A stretch of DNA of 64,000 bases, from positions 1,046,664 to 1,110,663 of the forward strand of contig NZ_JAGSPJ010000001.1 in assembly GCF_018139545.1 (NCBI RefSeq), given 5' to 3'. Positions within the stretch are counted from its first letter, which is position 1; each line of letters begins with the position of its first letter. The notes under the pieces were generated by a model. That model was given only the letters and a program-made list of their open reading frames with translations, ran no database searches and was not told where the DNA came from. Source of the DNA: Affinundibacterium fentianense. GTDB lineage: Bacteria; Pseudomonadota; Gammaproteobacteria; Burkholderiales; Burkholderiaceae_D. Below, piece after piece: positions 45,946 through 55,774 of the stretch. The position numbers and the translations under genes are program-made.

Positions 45946-48336
45946 CTACAATTGATACAAGTAATTCATTTTTACAAAAGCACGCCGCCCAGTTTTCAAA
46001 GACAAATCCTCAATGCGTTGTAGGTAACTTGGATTACCCGTCAGAGCCAAATTTTCCTGACGGTTACCATAGCCTGCGATCAAACTTGTACCGGGACTTA
46101 ACATATAGCTGACCTGCAAATCCGTATTCAATTGTTTGCCAGACTCCAAGGCACTCCAGCGCGGATCGCTCGCAAGTACGTGATAATCAGCAATCAAACG
46201 CACACCCAAAAAGCGATTATGTTGATAACTCAATTTGCTCCGCCACATGAGATTACGATAGGCATTCACGACGCTCTGCCCCGTACTCAGCTTTGCCGGT
46301 AATTGCAAATCATTCCAAAGCAATTTTTCTTCTAAGCGCCACTGTGGGTGCGGTTTATACACCAGAGTCAGATCGATACTCCGGCCTCGTCCCATCGACG
46401 CTGCCGCATTTGATGTAGGCGTGTAGTTGATGCTATCCATCACACCAAATTCGGTCATCACGCTCAAACTCGGCAACCAGTCAGTTCCCAAATTAACCTG
46501 CCAACCTTGTTTTTGGTAATCCCGCCCAGCAAAACGTTCAAAGCCGCGTCGTTGATAAATTTCTAGCCAAGAATTTCGACTTGCCTCGGCCAACCCACCC
46601 AAATAGACATTCCAGTCCTGCAATTGATTATCTTGATTTCGAGTGATCTCCGTGTTCGCGTGCAAACCCAATTTTTGCAAATGCTCGTATTCGTCCAAAT
46701 GCCAAATGTATTTAGCTTCTTGTTGCAGTTGCTTGACATCAGTACGAGGCAAAAACGCCAAGCTGGTCGCAAAATTGGCACTCGTATCAAGATATTTCCC
46801 CTGGTATTCCCAATGCCGACCTTGATGCTTTGCCTCAATCAACATGAGGTGGCCTTGAGTTCGACCAGCTAGCTGACTTTGCCTGAAGGCTGCATCACGA
46901 TCACTGCCATCGCTGCTATCAAGGCTGACGTGACGAGATGCGATGGTCTGGCTGCGTGCAAATTGAGCCTGCCATATCCAATTTTCGTCAAATTGATAAC
47001 GTCCATCGATACTCATCACCGTGTCGCGTCCCAAGGCCGACTGACCGGACATTTGTTCTTGCGGTCGTATTTGGCGTTGGGTGAACAAAGCGCCGAGCGC
47101 CAGATCATGTGTCAGGTCATTTTGGACGCGCGCCATCGCGATCGTTGCTTTCGACTCACCTTGTAGACCATCCTCCCCCGCCGCTTGATCATCGATCAGC
47201 AAGCCGCCATATGCCCAAGCCTCATGTCGACCGGTGATGCGTACGCCAGCCTGCGGTTGATGGATCCTCCTTGAAAAAAACAAAGGGCTAGGCGTGGTAA
47301 AAAAACTCGCGTTTTCTAGGAAGAATGGACGTTTTTCGGGAAACAAGACTTCATAACGCTTTCCGACAACGATTTGTGGCTCATCCGAATCGACTTCACT
47401 AAAATCAGGTTTAAGTGTGAGATCAATCGCCGTCGAATCCCCCAATACCCATTTCGCATCGAGCCCCGCTTGGACTTTATTGTCTTGTTGCCAGTAAGGA
47501 CGTTGGAAATTTTCCGTATTCAGCAATTGCGAATTACCCATAAAAACAAAGGGATTGATTTGAGCATTTCGCCCGGCGCTCAATTTTTCCGGCAACTGCA
47601 GACTCGCCAATTGCGGCACAAAGCCGGCCACTTGTTTAGTGATCAAGGGCCAAAATGATTCTTCGTTCAAACGCGTAATCACCCGCCCGACACCGATCCC
47701 CCAAGTCTGCACATCGGCACTCTTAAAACGCAAACTTTTTAATGGAATCGCGATGCGCACAACATAACCATTTGCTGTAATTTGCCCTTCGGATTCCCAT
47801 TGCGTATCAAAATTCACATCGGGCTCTTGCCCCTCTGTGCGCTTGGAATCTTGCTGCACACCATATGGATTCACAAAAAAAGAAAATGAACGTCGCTTAT
47901 CGTGAAAGGTATCCAACTCCAACACGACAAAATCTTCCCCATCCATATTGTCGCGCTTTGAGATTTTGGCGCGAATTTGGTCGGGCTCATCTTGTGCAAC
48001 AAACACCGCGTAAAAATGAGTATCGTCATAGGACAAATAAGCCGTAGTAGGACGCGAAGCGGGCACCCCATCACCCGGATTGCGCTGACGAAAATCTGTG
48101 ATCGCCAAACCGGCATCGCGAGGAATTGTATCGAGATAATCCCGCAATTGCGGTGCAGACTTGGCGCGAGGGATCGTATTGTTCACAGAGCCCTGTCCAA
48201 GTTGCAATGCGCTTGAACTCGCCACACTAGAAGTCGCAGCTGCTAAAGCAGCAAAAGAAGATGCTGCGGAGTTCGCCGACATCACCACTGAAATGAGGGA
48301 CAACATGCAGGCAGGGAAACACAATTTTTTTAACAT
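45946..48336 (-). CDS. Exported CBM9-like / DUF5916 outer-membrane protein
   Basis: A protein of about 796 residues with a signal peptide (MLKKLCFPACMLSLISVVMS). The first 250 residues form a carbohydrate-binding-family-9-like sandwich (TTAYLSYDDTHFYAVFVAQD). The rest matches DUF5916, with EVLFPEKRPFFLENASFF as a strong signature, and continues as a beta barrel of amphipathic strands to the end (FVKMNYLYQL). Such proteins are common in bacteria that secrete hydrolases, but their function is not established. The start could also be the ATG at 48357. Confidence 0.85.
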   Translation of the reverse strand: MLKKLCFPACMLSLISVVMSANSAASSFAALAAATSSVASSSALQLGQGSVNNTIPRAKSAPQLRDYLDTIPRDAGLAITDFRQRNPGDGVPASRPTTAYLSYDDTHFYAVFVAQDEPDQIRAKISKRDNMDGEDFVVLELDTFHDKRRSFSFFVNPYGVQQDSKRTEGQEPDVNFDTQWESEGQITANGYVVRIAIPLKSLRFKSADVQTWGIGVGRVITRLNEESFWPLITKQVAGFVPQLASLQLPEKLSAGRNAQINPFVFMGNSQLLNTENFQRPYWQQDNKVQAGLDAKWVLGDSTAIDLTLKPDFSEVDSDEPQIVVGKRYEVLFPEKRPFFLENASFFTTPSPLFFSRRIHQPQAGVRITGRHEAWAYGGLLIDDQAAGEDGLQGESKATIAMARVQNDLTHDLALGALFTQRQIRPQEQMSGQSALGRDTVMSIDGRYQFDENWIWQAQFARSQTIASRHVSLDSSDGSDRDAAFRQSQLAGRTQGHLMLIEAKHQGRHWEYQGKYLDTSANFATSLAFLPRTDVKQLQQEAKYIWHLDEYEHLQKLGLHANTEITRNQDNQLQDWNVYLGGLAEASRNSWLEIYQRRGFERFAGRDYQKQGWQVNLGTDWLPSLSVMTEFGVMDSINYTPTSNAAASMGRGRSIDLTLVYKPHPQWRLEEKLLWNDLQLPAKLSTGQSVVNAYRNLMWRSKLSYQHNRFLGVRLIADYHVLASDPRWSALESGKQLNTDLQVSYMLSPGTSLIAGYGNRQENLALTGNPSYLQRIEDLSLKTGRRAFVKMNYLYQL

Positions 48337-48572
48337 AATTCTTGACAAGCTTGGCATCACGCACAATGGCCCACTTAGATTGATAAATATTCATTTAGTT
48401 CCACTACTATTTTGCGTGACAATATGAGTGAGTTTGGCGTCATTTAAGGTCGAAAATCGACGTTTTCTTCGAATCTCGCGTCACTTCAGGCGATGAACGC
48501 CATAAACGCCTTCCCCTGCGGTAAAATGCTTGCCAATCAAGTATTTAAAATCCTTTTACAAAGAATTCCGCA

Positions 48573-50324
48573 ATGAGTAATAAACCTGACAACAAAAACG
48601 CTGAAGCCCCAGTCATCTCCAACTTCTTACGCGGCATCATCGACCGCGATCTGGCCGACGGCAAATACACGCGCGACGGCTTGCCCAATGTGATCACGCG
48701 TTTTCCGCCTGAACCGAATGGCTATTTGCACATCGGTCATGCCAAATCGATTTGCTTGAACTTTGGATTAGCACGTGACTACCAAGGTCGCTGCCACTTG
48801 CGTTTCGACGACACCAACCCAGAAAAAGAAGATCAAGAATATGTCGACACCATCATGGACAGTGTCAAATGGTTGGGCTTCGATTGGAACTATGGCGAGA
48901 AGAATGGCGATAGCTACACTGGCGGCAGCCACCTCTACTACGCCAGCAACTACTTCGACACCTTTTACGCGATTGCCGAATACTTGATCGAAGCGGGACA
49001 CGCCTATGTCGATAGCCAAAGCGCAGAAGACATGGCCGCCAATCGTGGAGACTTCTCCAAGCCAGGCGTGAACTCGCCTTTCCGCGATCGTCCAGCGGCT
49101 GAATCTTTAGATTTATTCCGCCGCATGAAAGCCGGTGAATTTGCCGATGGCGCTCACATCTTGCGCGCCAAGATCGACATGGCATCACCAAACATGAACA
49201 TGCGCGACCCAGCGATCTATCGCATTCGTCATGCGCATCACCACAATACCGGCGACAAATGGTGCATCTACCCGATGTACGATTACGCGCATCCACTCGA
49301 AGACGCAATTGAAAACATCACGCACTCGATTTGTACTTTGGAATTCCAAGATCACCGTCCGTTCTACGACTGGATCATCGCCCGTGCCGCCGAAGGTGGT
49401 TTCTTCAAACAACCGGTGCCACAACAATACGAATTCGCGCGTTTGAATTTGACCTATGTCGTCACCTCCAAACGTAAGCTGCGCCAACTCGTCGAACAAA
49501 ACATCGTCAGCGGTTGGGACGACCCACGCATGCCAACCATCGTCGGTATCCGTCGTCGCGGCTACACACCCGAAGCGATTCAACTCTTCTGCGACCGCAT
49601 TGGTGTTTCCAAGTCCGACGGCTGGATCGACTACAGCACTTTAGAAGGTGCATTGCGTGACGACCTCGACCCAAAAGCACCACGTGCCACCGCCGTCTTG
49701 CGTCCACTCAAACTGATCATCGACAACTTCCCAGAAGGTGAAGCAGTAGCTTGTACCGCACCTATCCATCCACACAACCCAGAGCTAGGCAACCGTGAAT
49801 TCACGATCAGCAAAGAACTGTGGATAGAACAAGAAGACTTCATGGAAGAACCAACAAAAGGTTACTTCCGTCTCTTCCCAGGCAACAAAGTTCGCTTGCG
49901 TTACGGCTACGTGGTCGAATGCACCGGCTGCGACAAAGATGAAAACGGCAATGTCATCGCCGTGCATTGCAACTACTTCCCAGACAGTAAATCCGGCACA
50001 GAAGGCAGCGCCAATTACAAAGTCAAAGGCAACATCCATTGGGTGAGTGTGTCTGATTCCTTAGAAGTCGAAGTACGTTTGTACGACCGTTTATTCACCG
50101 ACGCGAATCCAGATGCGGGGGGTAAAGATTTTATGGCTTTGCTGAATCCATCTTCACTCGAAACGATTCGTGCTTTTGTTGAGCCAGGCATGGTCAATGT
50201 TGAACCTGATACGCGTTTGCAGTTTGAACGCCATGGCTATTTTGTGGCGGATCGTGTGGATTCTGTGAAGGGTAAGCCTGTGTTTAATCGGGTGACTACT
50301 TTGAAGGATAGTTGGGGGAAGTGA
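48573..50324 (+). CDS. glnS: Glutaminyl-tRNA synthetase
   Basis: This 583-residue class I synthetase charges tRNA-Gln. It has the HIGH motif in PPEPNGYLHIGHAKSICLNF and the KMSKS-equivalent in VVTSKRKLRQLV. The anticodon-binding beta-barrel domains with GYVVECTGCDKDENGNVIA and a C-terminal KGKPVFNRVTTLKDSW are intact. It is divergent from the DUF5916 gene. A GGTAAAATGC -10-like sequence lies about 45 bp upstream. A change to a more AT-rich accessory region begins just downstream. Confidence 0.97.
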   Translation: MSNKPDNKNAEAPVISNFLRGIIDRDLADGKYTRDGLPNVITRFPPEPNGYLHIGHAKSICLNFGLARDYQGRCHLRFDDTNPEKEDQEYVDTIMDSVKWLGFDWNYGEKNGDSYTGGSHLYYASNYFDTFYAIAEYLIEAGHAYVDSQSAEDMAANRGDFSKPGVNSPFRDRPAAESLDLFRRMKAGEFADGAHILRAKIDMASPNMNMRDPAIYRIRHAHHHNTGDKWCIYPMYDYAHPLEDAIENITHSICTLEFQDHRPFYDWIIARAAEGGFFKQPVPQQYEFARLNLTYVVTSKRKLRQLVEQNIVSGWDDPRMPTIVGIRRRGYTPEAIQLFCDRIGVSKSDGWIDYSTLEGALRDDLDPKAPRATAVLRPLKLIIDNFPEGEAVACTAPIHPHNPELGNREFTISKELWIEQEDFMEEPTKGYFRLFPGNKVRLRYGYVVECTGCDKDENGNVIAVHCNYFPDSKSGTEGSANYKVKGNIHWVSVSDSLEVEVRLYDRLFTDANPDAGGKDFMALLNPSSLETIRAFVEPGMVNVEPDTRLQFERHGYFVADRVDSVKGKPVFNRVTTLKDSWGK

Positions 50325-51668
<1,344 letters not shown>

Positions 51669-51690
51669 ATGAATGAACGGCTTCAGCCAT

Positions 51691-51720
51691 GTAGGGTGGG
51701 CACGTTTTTGTGCCCACGCG
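51691..51720 (+). repeat. REP-like palindrome after the bufferin gene
   Basis: A GTAGGG head is followed by an 8-bp hairpin GTGGGCAC / GTGCCCAC (51696-51703, 51710-51717). The same GTAGGG + GC-rich palindrome design recurs at 54923 and 55048. Confidence 0.65.
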
Positions 51721-51778
51721 GAAGATAACTTCAAACATATAAATAATTGATTGTTTTAATACGACAATTCGCATAGCT

Positions 51779-51805
51779 GGGGTCAGGCCTTACATTTGAC
51801 ATTTT
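51779..51805 (+). repeat. RAYT-associated direct repeat, copy A
   Basis: GGGGTCAGGCCTTACATTTG followed by ACATTTT matches copy B at 53684-53710 with one change. GGGGTCAG-type sequences are commonly found at the ends of REP-associated tyrosine transposase loci. The stretch from here to 51992 contains no gene. Confidence 0.7.
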
Positions 51806-51992
51806 GAGAAGGCTGTCCAATTGATCCTAATTTTTTTACGAGGAGCAGGTGCTCTCATTTCAAAATTTCCCACACCCTATTACATTTTTTCCTTAATATT
51901 ATTTGCAATTGGCACCGATACTAAATTTACTTTAGTACATATCGAAAAACTTCCACCCCTTTGAACAAGCTGGATTACCTCTAGGTTTAGCT

Positions 51993-52766
51993 ATGCGATA
52001 TCACATTCTTGCTTTCTCATTTCTCTATGCCATTTCAGCACTTTCAATTGCTGCCCCTCAAGATAATGCGGGCAAAAGTCAAGATACGTTCTCATCGACT
52101 ATTCCCGTCACCCAACAACGCGAAATCTACGGTGGTGTAAGTTGGCTTGATCGGCATGCGCAAATCCTTGAGCGCAACAAGATAGTCAAGCCTGACCTAG
52201 TTTTTCTTGGCGATAGCATCACCCATTTCTGGAGTGGTGAACCTGTATCGTATCGTCCCACCGATGCCGCTTCATGGAAAACGGCGAACAATGGCTTAGT
52301 CGTGACAAACCTAGGCTTTGGCTTTGACTACATCGAGAACGCGATCTGGCGTATACAAAATGGCGAACTTGATGGGATCGCACCCAAGCTTATCGTCATC
52401 AATATCGGTACCAATAATCTCGGCCACAAAGGCGATAATCCCGAAGCCTGCGAACGCGGTATGAAGGCACTTCTCAACGAAGTTCGTGTTAAGCAACCCA
52501 ACGCAAAAATTCTGTTGTTGGGTATCTATCCACGCTTTGAGCTCAAACTTGCTGATGCGATTGTTGACACCAACCGCCGCTACGCCTCACTTGCCAAAGA
52601 TGGCGTGACTTTTCTCAACATTAGCGAGGCACTCTATGAACCTGGAAAAGCTCCTGCGCCTTCCGCACAGTTATTCCGCGATGGTCTACACCCTAACGCT
52701 GCGGGTTATGCAGTCATCGCCGAAAAGCTTGCACCGATTATCCAAAAACTGACATCCTCCTTTTAA
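51993..52766 (+). CDS. Exported SGNH/GDSL hydrolase
   Basis: A 257-residue esterase-type protein with a signal peptide (cleavage near SIAAP). Block I is FLGDSITHFW with nucleophile Ser75, block II has the Gly in TNLGFGFD, block III is IGTNNLGH, and block V is RDGLHPNAAGY with the catalytic Asp and His. It resembles the platelet-activating-factor acetylhydrolase-like GDSL group, which includes acetyl-xylan and lipid esterases. Substrate unknown. It is a single gene in an accessory region, flanked by RAYT-type repeat remnants. Confidence 0.9.
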   Translation: MRYHILAFSFLYAISALSIAAPQDNAGKSQDTFSSTIPVTQQREIYGGVSWLDRHAQILERNKIVKPDLVFLGDSITHFWSGEPVSYRPTDAASWKTANNGLVVTNLGFGFDYIENAIWRIQNGELDGIAPKLIVINIGTNNLGHKGDNPEACERGMKALLNEVRVKQPNAKILLLGIYPRFELKLADAIVDTNRRYASLAKDGVTFLNISEALYEPGKAPAPSAQLFRDGLHPNAAGYAVIAEKLAPIIQKLTSSF

Positions 52767-52878
52767 ACTTTACTGATGCATGAATGGGGTCAGTTCTAAC
52801 TTTCAAGCATTAAATATTTTTTTGACGAGCACATAAAAAATACTCAAAATCACGAAGTAATCAACTAACAAAAAGTAC

Positions 52879-53055
52879 ATGTCACAACCCCACGTCATCG
52901 TTATCGGAGGTCCCAATGGTGCAGGTAAATCCACCATCGCGCCTTTGGTCTTGCGTGATTATTTAGCGATCCCTGATTTTGTGAATGCAGATTAAATCGC
53001 TGCTGGTTTATCTGCGTTTAATCCAGAAGGTGCAGCCTTAGTTTTCACACCTTAG
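52879..53055 (+). pseudogene. Zeta-toxin family pseudogene (nonsense mutation and truncation)
   Basis: From an ATG at 52879 the translation runs MSQPHVIVIGGPNGAGKST, with the Walker A loop of zeta toxins, to DFVNAD, then a TAA stop (52993-52995) where the family has Glu (NADEIA). The frame continues with IAAGLSAFNPEGAALVF and meets a TAG at 53053. The remaining two thirds of a zeta toxin (about 190 residues) is missing. Zeta toxins phosphorylate UDP-amino sugars. A single GAA-to-TAA change explains the first stop. The 230 bases beyond hold no gene. Confidence 0.8.
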
Positions 53056-53289
53056 GCACAAAACCAGTAAACCAGTGGACATCCACCACATAAAACCAAA
53101 AAAATAAGCGAGCACTCAGCTCGCTTCTATCACCATTTCAACACAAAACCACACCAACACCAACACCAACGATCTCGACACCTTAAGCTTCTCACTCACC
53201 TAAAGTCGATCAATAATGCTCGTCGTTTGGTCGAGCCCTCCTTTTTTATTTTGGAATCACGTAACAAATAAGTACAAGCGCACACTACA

Positions 53290-53691
53290 TCATGTACAAA
53301 CCGGTATCGCAACTCCAACCACGTGGCGTTTCTTTAGATGTTCTGCGTAGGCACGCAAGCGCTCTATCTGAGCGATTGCAGTACCACGCGTCATCGCTTT
53401 AGCGCGTGTAGCCTTGATAAACTCTTCTGGTGTAAAACCAAGGCGATTCAAGATCGGGGGAACGCGTTGCGACATCGCATGCTTTTTATCGCTGCGTACA
53501 ATGCGTGCTGCCCAATCGACGAGCTCGACGTAATCACGTGCGGTGCATGGTAGACCTTGGGCTGGTGCGACACTGAGTGAATTGCCAAAAGGATGGAGCG
53601 GTATTTTGTTCTGTTTTGCGAGCGTTGAAGGTACTGTCGATTTCTGCCGTTTTGCCTTGGGCTCTTTGAGATCTTGTAAGCGCGGGGTCAA
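53290..53691 (-). pseudogene. C-terminal remnant of a RAYT/IS200-like (Y1) transposase
   Basis: The 133-codon frame starts inside the GGGGTCAAG repeat at 53684-53710. Its translation has LPCTARDYVELVDWAARIVR, SDKKHAMSQRVPPILNRLGF, the pattern of the C-terminal extension of REP-associated tyrosine transposases (DYxELVDW...DKRG...PPILxRL). The catalytic HUH domain and Tyr are absent, so it is not functional. The short N-terminal part (KEPKAKRQKSTVPST) may be non-homologous. Confidence 0.7.
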
Positions 53692-53710
53692 GCCTTACAT
53701 TTGACATTTT
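53684..53710 (+). repeat. RAYT-associated direct repeat, copy B
   Basis: GGGGTCAAGCCTTACATTTG followed by ACATTTT is the same as copy A at 51779-51805 except for one base. A shorter related piece, GGGGTCAG, is at 52786-52793. Confidence 0.7.
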
Positions 53711-53804
53711 AAGAACGCAACAAGGAGACGAAGCAAGTCATCTATTCATATATTTTTACCTCGCACCTGCAGCTTCAAAAATATTTTCGCTACCCAAGCA
53801 GCGA

Positions 53805-54845
53805 TTATTTATCTCTCAAACTACGCACAATCGTGGTGAGTACACTTTGATCTACGCCGACGTTGTTTAAGACCACAGTGAATTTTCCATCACTCAAGCG
53901 ATAGGCAATTAGGGATCGATAGTTTGCTGTTTTTCCGGGTGTCCAGAATGTTGCTTGATTGTTTTCTAAAACAACACGACCACCCAGTGCATAATTTTCG
54001 GAAGCGACATGCACCGTGCTCAGTTGTTGCAGGCTGGATGTCGACAGATATTGCGTGTTACGCAGTGCATCCATTATGGTCCGTATATCAGCAACACAGC
54101 TATAGAATGAACCTGATGCCGCAGCAAATTTCGGGATTATGCTTTGTTGCTCTTGACGCGGTTCGCTAGAAGAATAGTTTTTCGCGTCCAAGTCACTAAA
54201 CGGAAAACTCGCAGCAGGCAGCCCCGTATTCGCTAAGCCCAGTGGTTCAATTAACTCACGATTGACTAGCGCTTCAAAACTTATTTTGCTAGCTCGCTCA
54301 AGCAGTGCTCGTATCAAAATCCAATTAGTTACTGAATAGTCCCAACCTTCGCCTGGTTTAAATGCGAGCGGTGCTTGTGCCCACTTCAAATAAGCGTCTT
54401 GTGCATTGATCGATGATTGCCGCAAGGACGAATCCAGCCGCAAGGCGGCCGTTGCACCATCGGGGATGCCACTTGCGTTACTCAGCAAATGACGGATCGT
54501 AACAACATCACCTGTCTGCTTTGGCAAGCCATCAAGATAACGAACGATTGGCGCATCAAGGTCTAACTGCTGCTTGTCGACAAAGCGTAGAACAATTAAT
54601 GCGGTGAAAAACTTAGAAACCGAACCCACTTGAAAGCGTGTATTTACATCAAATTTACGGGTATTCTTAAAGTCTGGCAAACCGAAGCCTGAGAAATGAC
54701 CAACATCTGCACGATTTTCTGCATGAAAGACGACACCGTTAAAATCATGGGGAACCACACTTTGTAGCGCGTTATTTCCCACATGCGCACGCGCTGGAGT
54801 GAAAGTAGCAAGCCACACGACAAACACAATACTTAATAATCGCAT
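53805..54845 (-). CDS. Exported beta-lactamase-family serine hydrolase
   Basis: A 346-residue penicillin-binding-fold protein with a signal peptide (cleavage after PARA). The SxxK motif is Ser75 and Lys78 in VGSVSKFF. The usual YxN motif is changed: Tyr167-Ser-Val-Thr-Asn, with Val where Asn is expected. The third motif (HxG) appears as WTPGKT. It is more likely an esterase or peptidase than an antibiotic-resistance enzyme. It stands alone beside the transposase remnant. Confidence 0.85.
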   Translation of the reverse strand: MRLLSIVFVVWLATFTPARAHVGNNALQSVVPHDFNGVVFHAENRADVGHFSGFGLPDFKNTRKFDVNTRFQVGSVSKFFTALIVLRFVDKQQLDLDAPIVRYLDGLPKQTGDVVTIRHLLSNASGIPDGATAALRLDSSLRQSSINAQDAYLKWAQAPLAFKPGEGWDYSVTNWILIRALLERASKISFEALVNRELIEPLGLANTGLPAASFPFSDLDAKNYSSSEPRQEQQSIIPKFAAASGSFYSCVADIRTIMDALRNTQYLSTSSLQQLSTVHVASENYALGGRVVLENNQATFWTPGKTANYRSLIAYRLSDGKFTVVLNNVGVDQSVLTTIVRSLRDK

Positions 54846-54922
54846 TCCTTCTCCATTTATTCGTTAAAACAATCGTAGCTCGGTATTTCGCTTCCGATTG
54901 ACAGCGTTATTTTTTAAAGCAA

Positions 54923-54950
54923 TGTAGGGCGGGTGCAACCCGCGCTGTAG
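54923..54950 (+). repeat. REP-like element (left arm of an inverted pair)
   Basis: TGTAGGGCGGGTGCAACCCG has the hairpin GCGGGT/ACCCGC around GCA (54930-54944). Its reverse complement recurs at 55021-55048. Confidence 0.75.
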
Positions 54951-55020
54951 CTACGCTCAAGGATTTATCGCTACAATTTTTTCATAGTTTAAATTCACCG
55001 CTCTGCATTTTGAAACTGCT

Positions 55021-55048
55021 GGCGGCGCGGGTTGCACCCGCGCTACAT
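55021..55048 (-). repeat. REP-like element (right arm of an inverted pair)
   Basis: GCGGGTTGCACCCGC followed by GCTACA is the inverted copy of the element at 54923-54950. The two face each other over about 70 bp, the arrangement called BIME or REPIN. The 296-bp gap between the serine hydrolase and the next gene is mostly this pair. Confidence 0.75.
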
Positions 55049-55141
55049 TTTTCGTCTACATTTCAGTCGCGGCTAAATTCGCTCATCTTTGTGTCGAGGA
55101 CGGAAAGTTTCACACAAATTTTGAGTGCAATAAATTCAAGG

Positions 55142-55654
55142 TTATTGGTAATACTTAACCACCGCATGCGACTCGACGAATTGAAGTTTGCCCCAGTTTG
55201 CTTTCGCCACATCACGTTGGTTACTACGTGCATCGAGTAACGGTCTCTGCTCGGTTCCAATGCGCATCTCTAACAAGACTTCGACCTCTGCCGATTTTTT
55301 ATCGGCGGCGACATTGACAGACTGTACTGTCATTTCCAAGTTGGTATAAAGCTCCTGCCCACTTTGCGCTTCTAACTTCTGTTTTGTCTCGCGAAATTCA
55401 TCCACCGCTGCACAGGCCTTCGCTTTATTCAAGGTTTGAATCGCGGGGGTGACATGGGATTGATAACGTGCTTTACCAGTTAATTTTTCATGAAAAAAGT
55501 CACACACTGCCTTCGCATCACCACGGTCAAAGGCGGACATGTAGTCGCGATACATGGCTTGCACTTTGTCTTCATCGACTTTTTTTCCACCAACTAAACC
55601 ATACCATGTTACGGCGGCAGCACCCACCAATACCAAAATCAACTTCGCAATCAT
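55142..55654 (-). CDS. Membrane-anchored or exported protein of unknown function
   Basis: A protein of about 170 residues. It starts MIAKLILVLVGAAAVTWYGL, a membrane anchor or uncleaved signal. The mature part has MYRDYMSAFDRGDAKAVCDF, a pattern common in SnoaL/NTF2-like folds, with cysteines at about 55 and 85 that could pair. No family was identified with confidence. A GTG at 55669 is an alternative start. It lies about 100 bp downstream of the OmpA-family gene on the same strand. Confidence 0.72.
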   Translation of the reverse strand: MIAKLILVLVGAAAVTWYGLVGGKKVDEDKVQAMYRDYMSAFDRGDAKAVCDFFHEKLTGKARYQSHVTPAIQTLNKAKACAAVDEFRETKQKLEAQSGQELYTNLEMTVQSVNVAADKKSAEVEVLLEMRIGTEQRPLLDARSNQRDVAKANWGKLQFVESHAVVKYYQ

Positions 55655-55774
55655 TGATGCTTCTTTCACTTCTCAAAAAACATGATCATCAGACTTTCAC
55701 TATTATGTTCAAGCAACAAGACTCAGATTGCATTAAGAAATTCAAATAAAGCTGAATGTAATCACTAGACCAGT

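Noticed and set aside
53805-54845. Beta-lactamase resistance gene
   Set aside because: Only the SxxK motif is intact; the other motifs and the broad serine-hydrolase pattern fit an esterase/peptidase better.
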